64,000 nt of DNA. Origin: Alentia gelatinosa (Eukaryota > Annelida > Polychaeta > Phyllodocida > Polynoidae). The notes under the pieces are model-generated. The model saw nothing but the letters and a program-made list of their open reading frames with translations, was not told the DNA's origin and ran no database searches. Made by a program: the position numbers and the translations under genes. Where the stretch lies: NCBI GenBank assembly GCA_950022655.1, contig OX465581.1, positions 109,599,125-109,663,124 on the forward strand. Reading direction: 5' to 3'. This document shows positions 33,935 through 45,929 of the stretch, in pieces (position 1 is the first letter of the stretch; each line of letters opens with the position of its first letter).

Positions 33935-35157
33935 ATGGCTTCCCCGAGAAGGATCCACTTCTACAAGTACCAGGGCGTGGGAGATGACTTCATCATGATC
34001 GATAACCGTGACGGTCACTTCTCTGATCTGAGTAAAGACAAGGCCTTCACATCGTGGATGTGCGACCGTTATTACGGCATCGGCGCCAACGGTATGTACA
34101 AAATTTCCTTTAGGTTTTGCCATTCTACACTGACTTACTCAAAAACAACAACTTTTAATTCTATACAGGTCAGGTTACTTGATCTCAGAGATCCATTTGT
34201 GTCCCTCGGTTTTCTTGTGTTCACACTTCCAATGCAAACTTTTAGTAGTTTTGATCTTAGACCAATGATTCTAGCACAACACGTTTTTGTTATCTCTTTA
34301 ATCCAAGGATCTCTTTATAGAAAAGTAAATATTTGTATTTATTACTAATGACCACACAAGGATGAAACAGAAGGAAATGAAACAAAACACAAGTTCTATC
34401 TTATCATTAATCATTATTATTCCATAATTTCATAGGTATCTTGGAGCTCCGTTCTCATGAAGGATATGATTTTGAGATGGTTTATACACGGCAAGAAGGG
34501 ATTCTATCCCGTTTCCTGTGTGGTAATGGGTCCCGGTGCATCACTGCTTTTGCCAACCAGCTTCAGGTTCCCTGCCAGGGTAACAAATACCACTTTCTGG
34601 CAGCTGATGGTGCGCATGTTGGCTGGGTTGATGACATCACAAAACAGGTCCATATCAAGATACATGATAATGATAATGCGCAAAAATATGATGCAGAAAA
34701 CTTCCACATACATGTTGGGAATGAACGTCATGTTGTCTTTGTTGAGAACCTGTGGGACATTGATGTCATTAAAGAAGGACGTCAAATTGCATACCAGGAG
34801 AAGTACATGGATTGTCGTCGTGGTTGTAATGTCATGTTTGTTCAGGTTGAAGAGGATGGAAACATCAGCGCACGTAGTTTTGAGGCAAAAATTGATTATG
34901 AACCATTAGCCTGTGGGACTGGGGGTGTAGCATCCTCATTGATAAATGAGTACAGGAAACCATGGACAACACCTAAGAAAGCTGTAAAGACAAAAGTAAC
35001 ATATAAAGGAGGCAATTTTGAGGTTCAGTTTGACCATATAGATCATGGCAAGTTTGAGAATGTCTATCTCATTGGTCCAGCTAGAAAGTCATTTGAAGGA
35101 TATCTTGAGGTTGGTGATTTCATGCGTGGATTTGAATACAAATATAACAAGGATTGA
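33935..35157 (+). CDS. dapF: Diaminopimelate epimerase (DapF) family protein, 2 exons
   Basis: Exons 33935-34091 and 34436-35157 are joined by a 344-bp GT-AG intron (phase 1, inside Gly53), giving 292 residues; bacterial DapF has about 275. The family interconverts LL- and meso-diaminopimelate without cofactor, using two cysteines. Both are present: CGNGSRC (Cys81) and ACGTGG (Cys212). Other family marks are FYKYQGVGDDF (9-19), DRYYGIGANG (44-53), the N-V core of GCNVMF and the late VYLIGPA. FYKYQG...IDNRD at the N-terminus is closest, from memory, to Bacteroidetes-type DapF. Odd points: the Asn of G.GNDF is Asp17, the FNADG block before the first cysteine is replaced (YTRQEG), and the Glu-Arg pair before the second cysteine is Glu202-Ala203. 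The true substrate may therefore differ. The start ATG has a good context (aaccATGG). An acceptor-like ccccgatag just upstream suggests a 5' UTR intron. Confidence 0.88.
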
Positions 35158-36477
35158 AAGGCAGTACCAACATTCTTCACCATGTGGAAAAAGACATATT
35201 TAGATTGTACTAGAAACTGCACATCATAAGTTGATTTAGCCATTAGTATAATTGTGCATGGTCCAAAGAACCGTTCATTATCTTATGACTGTCGATATGA
35301 TGATGAATAGGAAATTGATTATTGAATTGTGGCTAAGATATAATGGATTAGTAAACCTTTGATAGTTTCATATCTCATAAAGCCCTTGCCTGTGGAGTGT
35401 AAAGGGGTTGAGGAAATACGACCCATGGAGGTTAGGGAGAAATAACTAAGGGAAGGTTACTGGAGATTAAAGAGCTTGTAGAAATGTGCTGATGTACGGA
35501 GAGTTCTGCAAAGAGTAGAAGACACGAAGTGGAGATGGTGACAATCTATATCTCCAAACACCTTTATAAAGGACCTTCTTGTCTCCGGATAAGTTAAAAA
35601 GAAGTCAGATAAAATAAGAAATTAGTAGAAGTGTTTTTGCATGAATAATTTGCATCGGCAGATATTGTATGTTTGGTACCACCTGAATGTAAATGATCTA
35701 TGTAAAATCAACCCCAGATCACACGTTATTTACTTATGTTATTTGTTGTGTAAATCATTATGTGAATGATAGTCATTCCTGACCTCTCCATACCAACATA
35801 ATTATTGTACAATTTGGCACTTTGAAGGAATTTTCCTCTCAAAGAAAATCTGTTTTGCTGAATATCAAGCTATCAACAGTATGGTTACTTCAGGAAGTTT
35901 TTGGTATTTGGTAGCCGCGTGCTCATGATTGTGTAGTGGACCTGTGTGGTCAGCCGACTGCTGCTCTATTTTTGGCACTGCGAGGAACCGCTCGTATTGG
36001 GTGTACCTGGTGGCCAAGACGGGTTCCGCGCATGAATGAATAGTTCTCAGATATAGAGAGGAGATGCTAGGTGTTTCAGTTCTTGAATTGTAGATGCCAT
36101 ATGTATATCGGCTTCTCTTTTACATTAATATACATAAACGTATAGTTTGAACTTTGGGTTAGGGGAAAAAGGCATGGTACCTATTTTAAGATATCCTTGC
36201 ACGACATGATATAATCATGTTATAAAAATATTATACATGTGCCCCCTTGAAAGATGCATAATGCAGAACTAATCAAATGTGGAAGGGGAGAGGTCTTGAA
36301 TAAGTAACAAGTATCTCATTATAAAGAGATGCATTGTGTAACGGATAACTGTATGTGTTGATAAACAAATATAGCTATAGGTAGAGGTGACTATTTCTTA
36401 TTTGTATGATCAAATACTGATATCAGTTGCAATTGTAGGGGACTAGAGTAATATGCCAGTTAACTGATCAGTACCCT
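35158..36477 (+). other. 3' flank and probable 3' UTR of the DapF-like gene
   Basis: No further coding is recognised. The first good AATAAA is at 36490-36495, inside the next R1 repeat, and another is at 36881, so either the 3' UTR is long or a variant signal is used earlier. Confidence 0.4.
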
Positions 36478-36775
36478 TATCCTACCCCTAATAAAAAACT
36501 CCATAGGCTTAACATTAGGTTACTGTATTCGGTCTGGAGTTTAGAAAGATGAAAAATATCGCTCTGGTGTGATACACTTGACAAATGACGTCATTTGTTA
36601 ATGTAGAAGTAATTTAGACGGGCGGGATAGGATAATTCTAAACCAAACACGAGTTAGTCATGTTATTGTTCATCGCACTCGGCAAGATCGCATATTACTG
36701 CTCTCGGCTTCGCCTCGCGCAGTAATACACCATCTTGCCGTCGTGCGATAAACAACAACACGACTAACTCTTGTT
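36478..36775. repeat. Repeat family R1 variant plus large hairpin
   Basis: Ends TTATCCTACCCC (36478) and gggataggataa (36624-36635). The attached hairpin 36640-36775 pairs cacgagttagtc with gactaactcttg, tcatcgcac with gtgcgat, and cggcaagat with atcttgccg, around the centre ctcggcttcgcctcg. This is the same centre as in the copy at 5468-5818. Confidence 0.75.
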
Positions 36776-38055
36776 TGTTTTCTCCATAATATTTTGATGT
36801 AAAACTTTAGCTTTATATATTGGAAAGTATATCTTATGTTTGTACTGTATATATACATATATGTACGGATATTATGAGAAAATAAAATATAGTTATCTAG
36901 GATCCTGTTGATGTTGCAGTGGTCATTTTCTATTCGCTTCATTATCGAACATAACACATATTTGGGCCCCAAATGACATACCTCTGACACGTGCATTAAA
37001 GGGGAGAGGAATACAATACAATATACTATCATAAAATGAAAAGGCCGAGGCATGTACCTATACTTTAGGTAATCTTCAAAAGCAATATTGAAATAGCAAT
37101 ATTGAAAAGCAATATAGGAAAAACCTAAATTGGCTAGTACGTATTGTGGTAGTGGCTTCATCTGTTGGATGATTTTAACAACATCTTTAGAGATAGCGAT
37201 GGGAACATAGCTGATGTGAGAATATTTACAATTGCTCTATTTAACTTGCTACAGTCAATAAGATATATGTGGTATAAACAATATAGATTAAAAGAAAAAC
37301 AAACGTAAGCAACCAACAAGTTATAGTAGTAGAAGGAGAAAGACTTGCATGCCGTCTGGTAGGAGTTAGCCTCACTTGGCAGCACTTACCAGCTACAGGA
37401 GCACTGCATCTGCTTATATTCACATAGACACCAAGTGTTGAAGAGAGATAACTATATGTACTTCAATGCAGCATTACCTAGAAAAAAAAGGTGAAATCTT
37501 TTATATGTGGGAATGGGGACTTTATAAACATGTGATGGAATTTACAAGTGGAATTTTATCAATTGTTATATAGATGAAGGCACAGCTAGTACAATACAGT
37601 TAAGGCTAAGATCAAAATTGAACTCGGGTTTCTTGATAGTGTGCTAATCCCTGCATCCCCATTGGGCCTGGATGGGCCACAGTTAGTGAATTTTACAGGT
37701 TAGCGGTGGGCAGCGCAGGGCAGGCTGGAGGCTTTGAATGTGCTTTGGATAGACCACCGAGGTACTGCACCACTACTGTCAATAGGCATAGAGCTGCTAG
37801 ACCACAGAAAGTCCAGACCTCGATGCTTTCCTGGGACTGTGAAACTGTTCTTTGCACTGTGTTGGATGCGGTAAATATGTGCATTATTTATCTATTCATT
37901 TTATACATTTGTGTTTTTGTTTCATATTTATTTGGTATTTATTTTCCATTCATTTTCTTAGAATGTGTTATCTAATCAACCTTTTATCTAATAACTGGTG
38001 TTTATTTTGTTTATATAGGTATACTCTAAGTACTATATATTCATTGGCAGAATGA
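36776..38055. other. No gene recognised
   Basis: Frames here are AT-driven. A GC-richer piece at 37700-37870 ends in a donor-like gcggtaaat, but no conserved motif was seen. Confidence 0.4.
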
Positions 38056-38137
38056 AACCCTGCTTAAGTTGACACCCCACTTAAGGGAACACTTGGCCTG
38101 GAACAGAGGGTGTCCCCATAGCGGGTTTTTACTGTAA
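38056..38137. mobile_element. Fragment of a pogo-like element
   Basis: It contains gttgacaccccacttaag...acacttggcc and ends gcgggtttttactgta, matching the right part of the CAGTAGAACC-type elements at 48224 and 57691 in diverged form. Confidence 0.5.
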
Positions 38138-39291
38138 TTTGATAAAAACCTAAACAAAAACCTGTCACACTCTGAACCGCACCAACTTCTGAGTGGGATG
38201 AGAATGGAGAGAGAGGTAGTGGCCAATCTAGACCTCAACAAGCACATGTGCATTAGTAGTACCACTCTTATCCACTAGACGTCGCCTCTATAGGCGTTCC
38301 AGTCCTAAATAACGTCCCACGGCATACAGTCATCAGCTGCATCGACTACCGAGCTATACATCCCACCCACAATACTCATCAATCGCCTCGCTTCCTCTAC
38401 CACCAGGGGTCACTTCAAGTCGACTGGGTGCGCATGCGTCCTGCCAGCACCTTACGGCGTCCCTTTGACCGTATTTCACGGGACGCCATCTCGCGGTGAT
38501 AGCGGCGTAACCCGCGACTCTGCCCCCTGGTGAGAAAACCAGGAGGAGAGGAGTGACCCCATGACCTTGTGTTAACCTGGCCTTAGCAAGGGAGTTGAAG
38601 AAAATGTGGTTGGATGGAGAGCTATGGTTGAGAATGGGGACCATGGGGAATCCCCGTTAGCGCACCATGACATGCAGACCTCAGTAGTGCATGGGCGTTT
38701 TATATACGGGGGAGGTTTAACTTTTTACCATGGTGCATTGATGGAGCCATTGAATTCAATGTATGGTATCTTTGTATCGTTCACAAAATCTATACTCCTA
38801 CATGCCAAATGATTTATTCACAGACAAAGGCTTTTTCATTCGAATGATCTTTAGGTACCCTTATTTATAGTGGAACTAAGAAGAAAATCAGAACAGAAAA
38901 CGTCGCCTGTAAATACACTTCCCAAGACCATAAATTCAGATTTTTGGCGATCCTTGAGAAGGAAATGTACATAACTACCGGATTAGTCCATTGGTTACAG
39001 TATAGCACGTTTATTCTGTGTTCAGATGTACCTTGTCCTTTTTCATCGTATGTATAATGTTAATCATCTAACAGTAACCGATCTACAAACCCCAAAACTA
39101 TAATGATGAACTAATAATTCTAAAAGAAAAGAAGAGAAGAATGTTATTATACTAAACCATTCATTCTTAATAAGATAGGATTTATTCCACCTGGGAGGCA
39201 ATCTCAACACTTGACCAGAGTAGTGTATAGTTAAGGTCAATGCTATATCAGCAAAGACATAATTATGTTTCAAAAGATAAAAAAAAAAAAA
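38138..39291. other. No gene recognised; GC-rich patch at 38390-38540
   Basis: The GC-rich patch is bordered by caccaggggtc and ccccctggtg, which form a short inverted pair, but no second copy was found in the window. Confidence 0.4.
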
Positions 39292-39990
39292 AAATCAGCA
39301 GGAGCCGGAGGCCTTATTGTACCTGGAGTAGGGCCGCCCTGCTAACCGGTGTGTGTGAAGCAGGTTTACTACATGCGTTCCTAGAAAACTGACATTTGTG
39401 AAATTAGCTCTCAATGGGAGTGCACACGGAGTGAATATTATCAGGACTCCTAACACACTGAACTGTAAAGGATTTCGTCTAGTTGAGTGGACCATAAGAA
39501 AAACAATGGACTGTCCACGTGAGTTATAAGATGTTAGTATATAAGCCAGAAAATAAAAAAAAACGTTTTGTCATATCAACCACACGTGTATTTTAATAAT
39601 GAATAATATCTTGCCACAAAAAAACAACAACTAATAAGTGAACAAAAGAGGAGAGAGAATTGTAAAAAAAAATTGACAGAGGTTTATTAAGGAAGTAGTT
39701 AGTACTCTTTGTTATTGAAATGGCTTCACTATTGATTACTCAATGCTTTCTGTGGATTGATTCAGTTCATTAAATCAAAGTTAATAAGAAATTATTAGTT
39801 AATTATATACCTCTAGTTATAAGATGTTTGAGGTTACTGTGCATCGATGTCTAAAACTCAGCAAGCAGCTCTACGTATGGACGGAAAGATCTTAGACGTT
39901 CTGATGAAGTTAGCTACAATATTAATTAATCTTTATCGCTTCCCAAGTCTTAGGTAATATCTTTAAGACCCGACAACAGTACAATAGTAG
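39292..39990 (+). repeat. Dispersed repeat R5, copy 2
   Basis: Homologous in the same orientation to 22752-23455. Shared blocks include tcctagaaaactgacatt, gctctcaatggga-type and gaggttactgtgca, and both end with a (a)tctttaa-rich segment. A poly(A) run of about 15 (39280-39294) precedes it. No coding sequence was recognised. Confidence 0.7.
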
Positions 39991-40516
39991 TGTGTGAACG
40001 TTGTAGTGCGGGCCTGGGCAGTGAACTGCCTGGAGCCGAGCCCGGGTGAGCCACGGGCCGTTGGTGTGTGTTCATAGAAATAAATTAAAGTTTGATAACT
40101 CCGGATCCAATCAAGATGATAGGGATACGGATTTCGGATTTACCATCGCCCTGTCTCCCCTACACACGGATATATATATAACACTTGTAAATCAACAGAT
40201 GTAATTGCCTCAATTTGTTATATAATAAAGCTTCAAGTAAAGCTTCCATATAATAATTATTTTTTGTTCACTTTATATAGGAATAATATAGATTGAGCAC
40301 TGTATACAGCCACAGGTATATAATGATTCCCGATAATTATCATATACATAATGTGTATATGTATAGGTTTTGTTTCAAATGAATTGCTCAGGAATGAACC
40401 ATATAACCCCAAGATGTGATATGACGCAAGTGGGCCTGCCTCTTGAATTAAACGCCATGTTTCAGGGAAGGAGGACCACACGAGTGGTTCTGTAAATATT
40501 TATGAACACCGATGTG
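39991..40516. other. No gene recognised
   Basis: A GC-rich palindromic spot lies at 40010-40070 (gggcctgggc...gcccgggtgag). The remainder is AT-rich. Confidence 0.4.
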
Positions 40517-41245
40517 TTATGAGGGCTTCCCGCTGCTGATAACATCCCTCAGCCTTTGATGGCTTTTCCATCTCATAACCTCCTCAAGCTCACTCTCAGT
40601 AAAGCCGCAAGTCATGTACTCTGTAAACATGATAAAGATGAGTTCTTCATTAAGCGACCTTTGTTGGAGCTATCTGGATGTAAGTAGAACCACGTTTAGA
40701 GAAAGCTATAAAATACCAGTTCACCTGAACCTGCCAGCCGTCTCCTTAAAGTTATCATACACACGTGCCAGGGCAGCTTGAACCTATTTGAGCAGAACTT
40801 CGATCTTTGAATGATGTCCCATCTCCTTGTTATCCAGAGTACACTCTCCAATCCTGCTACAATTTCTAACTTGATTCACAGCTGGGGTATCATCCTCCGG
40901 ATGGATGTTACGTCAAAACATAATTCACATACATCTTAACTTGACACATTACAGTGTACTACGTGTGTAGCCGATATATGAAACAGTAGTAAATTGGACA
41001 CATGAGTATGTACTTCTGAGAGGATTCCAACTACAAAGAAGGCACGCATTTTCATGCCAATGGTTGCCATTGGAATAACTTACGGTGGAATAAAATCGGC
41101 TCCTGGATGTACGTTTGTACACTTTAAACCTAGAGTACATTTATAAGACAAACACTGGAAAACGATCCTGTTCCTCTTGTGTCCGGCGCATCGGTGATTG
41201 TTGAGACAGTGTGCCGGGGCACTGCACCCTACTTTGCAGGTGTTT
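40517..41245 (-). pseudogene. Possible spliced gene or gene remnant with a cysteine-rich segment, unrecognised
   Basis: On the minus strand three stretches look coding. About 41241-41084 reads CKVGC...HCLNNHRCAGHKRNR then FQCLSYKCTLGLKC, with eight cysteines and a donor ccacc|gtaagt. 40894-40731 reads DDTPAVNQVRN, then VQAALARVYDNFKETAG, with one in-frame TAG (40784-40786). 40658-40517 reads SLNEELIFIMFTEYMTCGF and ESELEEVMRWKSHQRLRD, ending in TAA. The last two join in phase 2 across 40730-40659 (GT-AG). Cysteine spacing suggests a metal-binding fold, but I do not know the family. The stop codon suggests a decaying copy, unless the exon boundary is different. Confidence 0.3.
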
Positions 41246-41584
41246 TATATAGTGGTGCTACCCAAATGCCAAATGAGGAAGATACGATATGGTAGAGGTT
41301 GATATGGCCACCTACTTGTTGGAGTGTCCTTTGTGAATATCTCCCAGGTAGTATATCTCCATAACCATAACCATACCTTGTATGGCTATATCGTTATCAC
41401 AGTATATTGGTAGAATTATTCTCTGCAGTAATGTAAATGGCTGAAAGGTGAAGAGTTTACATACATAAATCCACATTATATATGTAAGTACAGGTACATA
41501 GTCTTGTGTATCATAATCATATGAGTACTTCATATCCTCATGTAATTGTATAGAAACATTCACATAGTTTCTTGTATATGTGTG

Positions 41585-41588
<4 letters not shown>

Positions 41589-41662
<74 letters not shown>
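41589..41662. repeat. (AT)n microsatellite, ~74 bp
   Basis: An uninterrupted TA dinucleotide run. The YIYI/HIHT frames around it are artefacts. Confidence 0.95.
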
Positions 41663-41668
<6 letters not shown>

Positions 41669-42014
41669 AATTCATCATACATCTGAACTCGGGATCTTTT
41701 ATTGCAAAAAGGAACACAGAAAGCAGTATATATTTGAATGATTTGAAGACAAGAATAACTTCCATACAAGACTCACCTTTATGCCCCGTATATGAGTTGA
41801 ATAGTGGTATAAACCGACGATTCAGAGGTACGTCGTTGTGTCAGGGCGTCAGTGAACAGGTGACAGGGGAGAATGGTATCCCTGCACCGACCAGGTGTGC
41901 AGCCCTCACAGGCGTGTGGTAACCAGATCCAGGGGGATCCACGGCCCGCCACGAGTACAATGCAATGCGCCCTGCATCCAGCGTCTCATCTTCACAGCCT
42001 TGTGTCCCATGCTG

Positions 42015-42850
42015 TGTCTCTAACTCACAAAGCACTGTATCCCACGACCATGGCACCTTTAACTCACAGAGCACTGTATCCCACGACCCATGCCATCTTT
42101 AACTCACATAGCACTGTATCCCACCACCCATGCCACCTTTAAATTACAGAGCACTGTATCCTACGACCCATGCCACCTCCAACTCACAGAGCTATGACTC
42201 ATGACACTTTTAAATAACAGAGCAGTGTATCCCACGACCATGGCACCTTTTATTTACAGAGCACTGTATCCCACGACCATGGCACCTTTAACTTACAGAG
42301 CACTGTAAACCACGAACCATGCCACCTCCAACTTAAAGAACACTGTAAGCCACGACCCATGCCACCTCCAACTTAAAGAGCACTGTATCCTACGACCCAT
42401 GCCACCTCCAACTCACAGAGCCCGGTATCCTATGACTCATGACACCTTTAACTCACATAGCACTGTATGCCACAACCCCCTGCCACCTTCAACTCACAGA
42501 ACACTGTAAACCACCACCCATGCCACCCCCAACTCACAGAACTCTGTATCCTACGACTCATGACACCTTCTACCCACAGAGCACTGTATTTCATGCCCCA
42601 CCTCTTACATACATAGCCATGTATCCCAAGACCCACGTCCAACATACATGGCTTTCTATCCCACACTCCACTTCCAATTCTTTAGCTCTGTATCTCAGGT
42701 CCCATCTCGAACCGTCTCCAATTTTAAACTTACATAGCCCTACATAGCCCTTCATACCATGTCCCATCTCCGTTTTACATAGCCCTGCATACCATGTCTT
42801 ATCTTCGTTTTACAAAGCCCTGTCCAACCTCTGACTTACAGAATTTTGTA
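42015..42850 (+). repeat. 40-bp minisatellite, ~15 clear copies and a degenerate tail
   Basis: The unit is about 40 bp, with the core cacagagcactgtatccca then cga.ccatgccacctt. Copies are clean from 42015 to about 42600. Further ones to about 42850 keep only catagcc.tg.atacca-like pieces with changing spacing. One copy (about 42180-42210) is internally shortened. Confidence 0.9.
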
Positions 42851-43232
42851 TCCTATGCTTCATCCTTGACTTACATATTTTTAACCCTGCATCCCATGCC
42901 ATCACATCCCACACGTATCGCTTTGCTTCCGACATCTCATCACTCTACTCTGAACACTGCGCACCACATTTTCCCCAGCCTATTTGTCATTTGTCGTTTA
43001 TTCCATGGCCACAACCTGCATTCTTTCTCCCATGTTTAACTGCCTGTGTTTGTGTCCCCGTGCATCCCCTAGTCCTGCACTCTCTACCTTTTATGCCACA
43101 CACTAAGCGCCCTGCGCCACCATCCAGTGAGTCTCGCTGTACCCCAGTACACCGTCCAACCGATATCCCGCACTAGGTTTGTCACAGGGGCGTTATGGAG
43201 TAGATGACGGGTTTAAATAATATAAGTGGGAT
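42851..43232. other. Pyrimidine-rich stretch, no gene recognised
   Basis: C/T-rich on the + strand, continuing the compositional bias of the minisatellite. No supported frame. Confidence 0.4.
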
Positions 43233-43610
43233 CAGCTGGATACATAGACAATAATCGATGGTTTTGTGGACAGGCGGCCGTAAACCACGAGTGATTGACG
43301 CGTAGTAATACACGAGCGCTAGCGAGTGTATTACGACGTCAAATCATCGTTTGTTGTATTTATTATCCATATTTTCGAATAAATTAAACCCAGTTATTGC
43401 CATATTAAAAGGTATAACAATAGGGACTATTTCTCTGCTCTATAGCAAAGGGGACTATTTTCCCCGTATACCATGGTTTTGAGGCCGTATACCACAGGTT
43501 TGAATTCGTATACCACAGTTATGGTATCTGACAGGTTGTATACAATGGGTCATGGTTTACTGAGTCCCTATGCATTTTCAATGGGGGCTTTATATACGAT
43601 GGATAATAAA
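43233..43610 (+). repeat. Fold-back family R4, full-looking copy
   Basis: A roughly 375-bp repeat: a palindromic left part (agacaataatcgatggtttt ... aaatcatcgtttgttg, with nested cgagcgctagcg) and a right part with ccatggttttgaggccgta and ttactgagtccc. The reverse complement of the whole unit is found at 49733-50065. Confidence 0.75.
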
Positions 43611-44830
43611 AAGAAGTAATCAAATTTGACGAAATATTTCTCTTTTGGTGTTAGCTAATAATTCTACGTCAGGCAACGTATTGCTATGGTCAGATGCCCC
43701 TTAGTTCCTACATCTGATGCTCTAGTAGTAGTCACTGTTTAATCATGTTTTTTTATAAGGTCAAGTGGAATGGTATTTCTAAGAAGCTGCTGTAAGATTT
43801 ATATTGCTGTGTGAACATCAGTTGCCAAGCATTGAGCAGCTTGGGTTTAGTCATTTCCTTCCGTTGAGTCAATCCTTTGATCTATGACATTGAGGTCGTG
43901 CCTCTATTTGTCGATGTAGGTGTCACCGGTTAAGCCTGGGCTTAGTGTGTTCATGTATACATCTATTTTGCCTTTTATCATGAAATGAATCTTTTATCAC
44001 TCTCTGCAATAATAAGAAATGAAGGCAAGGAATCAAACCAATGCCTAAGGCGTTTATCAGATTTATAACCCAAAGGTTGGTACATATACATGTATTCCCT
44101 GTAAAAGACTTTCTCAACACATCGGGGATGAGGAATATGAGGTGTGAAAAGGTATAACCAGGACATTGGGGAATAAAGAAAAATCTGTCCATTAATACCT
44201 CAAATATATGATTCTCTTATTTGTAACCATATGTGTATGAATATATAACCGTTAGATATAAAAGTGTAATATATAGATAAAAAGTTACATTTTTGTTGTT
44301 TGTTTCTATAGTTATACAACAGGATGAGTCTATTTGTGAATACCACTATGTAAGAAAACCAAAGATTTTATTTCTTTAATTTCCTTTATTCATCCTAGTA
44401 GCCATTTTATGAATCAAAGATAAGCAGCGGCCAGTGTAAATGTCCTATAGACACTACGACATAAGAGCTTTTAACATACAACTGTATATGCTTTACAAAG
44501 TTAATTTTCACACGTGGAAGCTATACCGAGACACGCGCTTCTCAACATCCCCTTGTAAAGTAATGCCTCTTAGTATTTAACCAGTTAAAAGACTAATGCC
44601 CACTCTCTTTACCTTTGAAAAAAATACACGCATACGATACACACCACTATTGAAAGGGTAACTCCCATAGTACGATTTACATTTGAATCTAAAGGACCAT
44701 TTGATTCGCCAGTAAATGACAGCTCGAGTCTGATGTGAATCCCCTGAAGCCGGTATCTGGTGGCTGTGCGTATAAAACATCTATTTGCAGGTAAGGGAGA
44801 TAGGCTTATACCTTTAGGACATCCCTGTAA
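43611..44830. other. No gene recognised
   Basis: AT-rich DNA with chance frames only. Confidence 0.4.
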
Positions 44831-44839
44831 ATGTTTATT

Positions 44840-45080
44840 ACCCAAAGTGGGCACCACTACCCTCCACCGTGTTCGACGCCCCCTCTGTCGGCCAGGCGTA
44901 TAATCAGCGCGCACGTGTTCCCGCCCTTCCCGGGGTGCACAGCGCTGGTGGGCGATAATAAGGGCAGTTGCCGACCAACAAGTGTCGTGGTGGAAGCCCT
45001 GGGGGCCTCGTCCTACGTCCTGCCCACCACCTCCTGCACCCTCACACCTGAGTCGCACCTGCAGACCAGGTGAAGAGAGA
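44840..45080. other. GC-rich island
   Basis: A CpG-containing GC-rich block in AT-rich surroundings, with frames on both strands but no recognised motif. It may be a promoter or a conserved element. Confidence 0.35.
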
Positions 45081-45920
45081 GGGGGTCCACACCTGGGCTG
45101 GCGGTGGTAGCACCTTTAAAGCCGCCATCATCGCGTGTCTTTAATCAGAAGCAGCGCCCTCTGTCCGACACTCACCTTACTAACCACTGCCCTGACGACC
45201 AGCCAAACACCAAAGACCACATGAGCAGAGCTCAGTCCGGAACCAGCAGTTTAACACGTGTGAGTCGTGGGAGAATTAAGTTGACCTTTGACCTTTCCAC
45301 TCTTTTAAAAAAAAGGTGTATTCTTAAGAATAAGGGCACTTGTTTTGATTTTGTGAATATCTTATGCATGGAAAGGGTGCACAAGTATTACTAAAGTGGA
45401 AATGTAATCTTACCTTCCAAGTGATATCTCTGTAGTTTATAGGATTCTACTGACGTAAACAAATAACATATCATAGCTTAGAAATTGTTAAACCCTGTTG
45501 ATAGGTTTGTTCCCTCAATGATATAACGAGAATAATCGAGCATTGACAAAACACATATTTGCCAAAAACAGGAAACATGAAACAATTCGGAAACAACAAT
45601 AAAGAGTATACTCAATGAAGAATCCCGGGGCAATAAATACATGTATCATACTCTGGAAAAGGATTAACACATTCTCTTTCTCTTTCATTCATTTCTCTAT
45701 ACTACCCCTTGGGCAATGTCAGAAGATTTTGCCAGAGAATGGCTTTGAAAATGTGTCATTCATTTTGTGGAGTATACATAAGATTGTAATATAGATCTCA
45801 TGTTCTTTGAAATTTGAGTTCATTTTATTGAATACTGGTACCAGAGGTGTTTATGATTTGGACAGGGTTGTTTACATGGCTCACTTTTGTAGCGTCTTTG
45901 TCAGTTACCTCACTTTTACC
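45081..45920. other. No gene recognised
   Basis: It contains a tgacctttgacctttcc string (about 45280-45296), which looks like a direct repeat of a nuclear-receptor half-site, but there is no context to support function. Confidence 0.35.
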
Positions 45921-45929
45921 CTTGACTCC

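Noticed and set aside
36670..37161. 163-residue minus-strand frame
   Set aside because: It spans the R1-associated hairpin and AT-rich DNA, with no family signature.
37706..37975. Possible exon ending in a donor near 37870
   Set aside because: The frame runs on into AT-rich hydrophobic codons and no motif or acceptor supports it.
38397..38535. GC-rich patch with caccaggggtc and ccccctggtg borders as a transposon
   Set aside because: The inverted borders are short and no second copy or target duplication was found.
41312..41922. Several frames rich in Tyr-Ile through 41589-41662
   Set aside because: They are translations of the (AT)n microsatellite in different frames and strands.
45280..45296. 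Nuclear-receptor response element (tgacctttgacct)
   Set aside because: A single match of this length in 64 kb is expected by chance often enough, and no gene context supports it.
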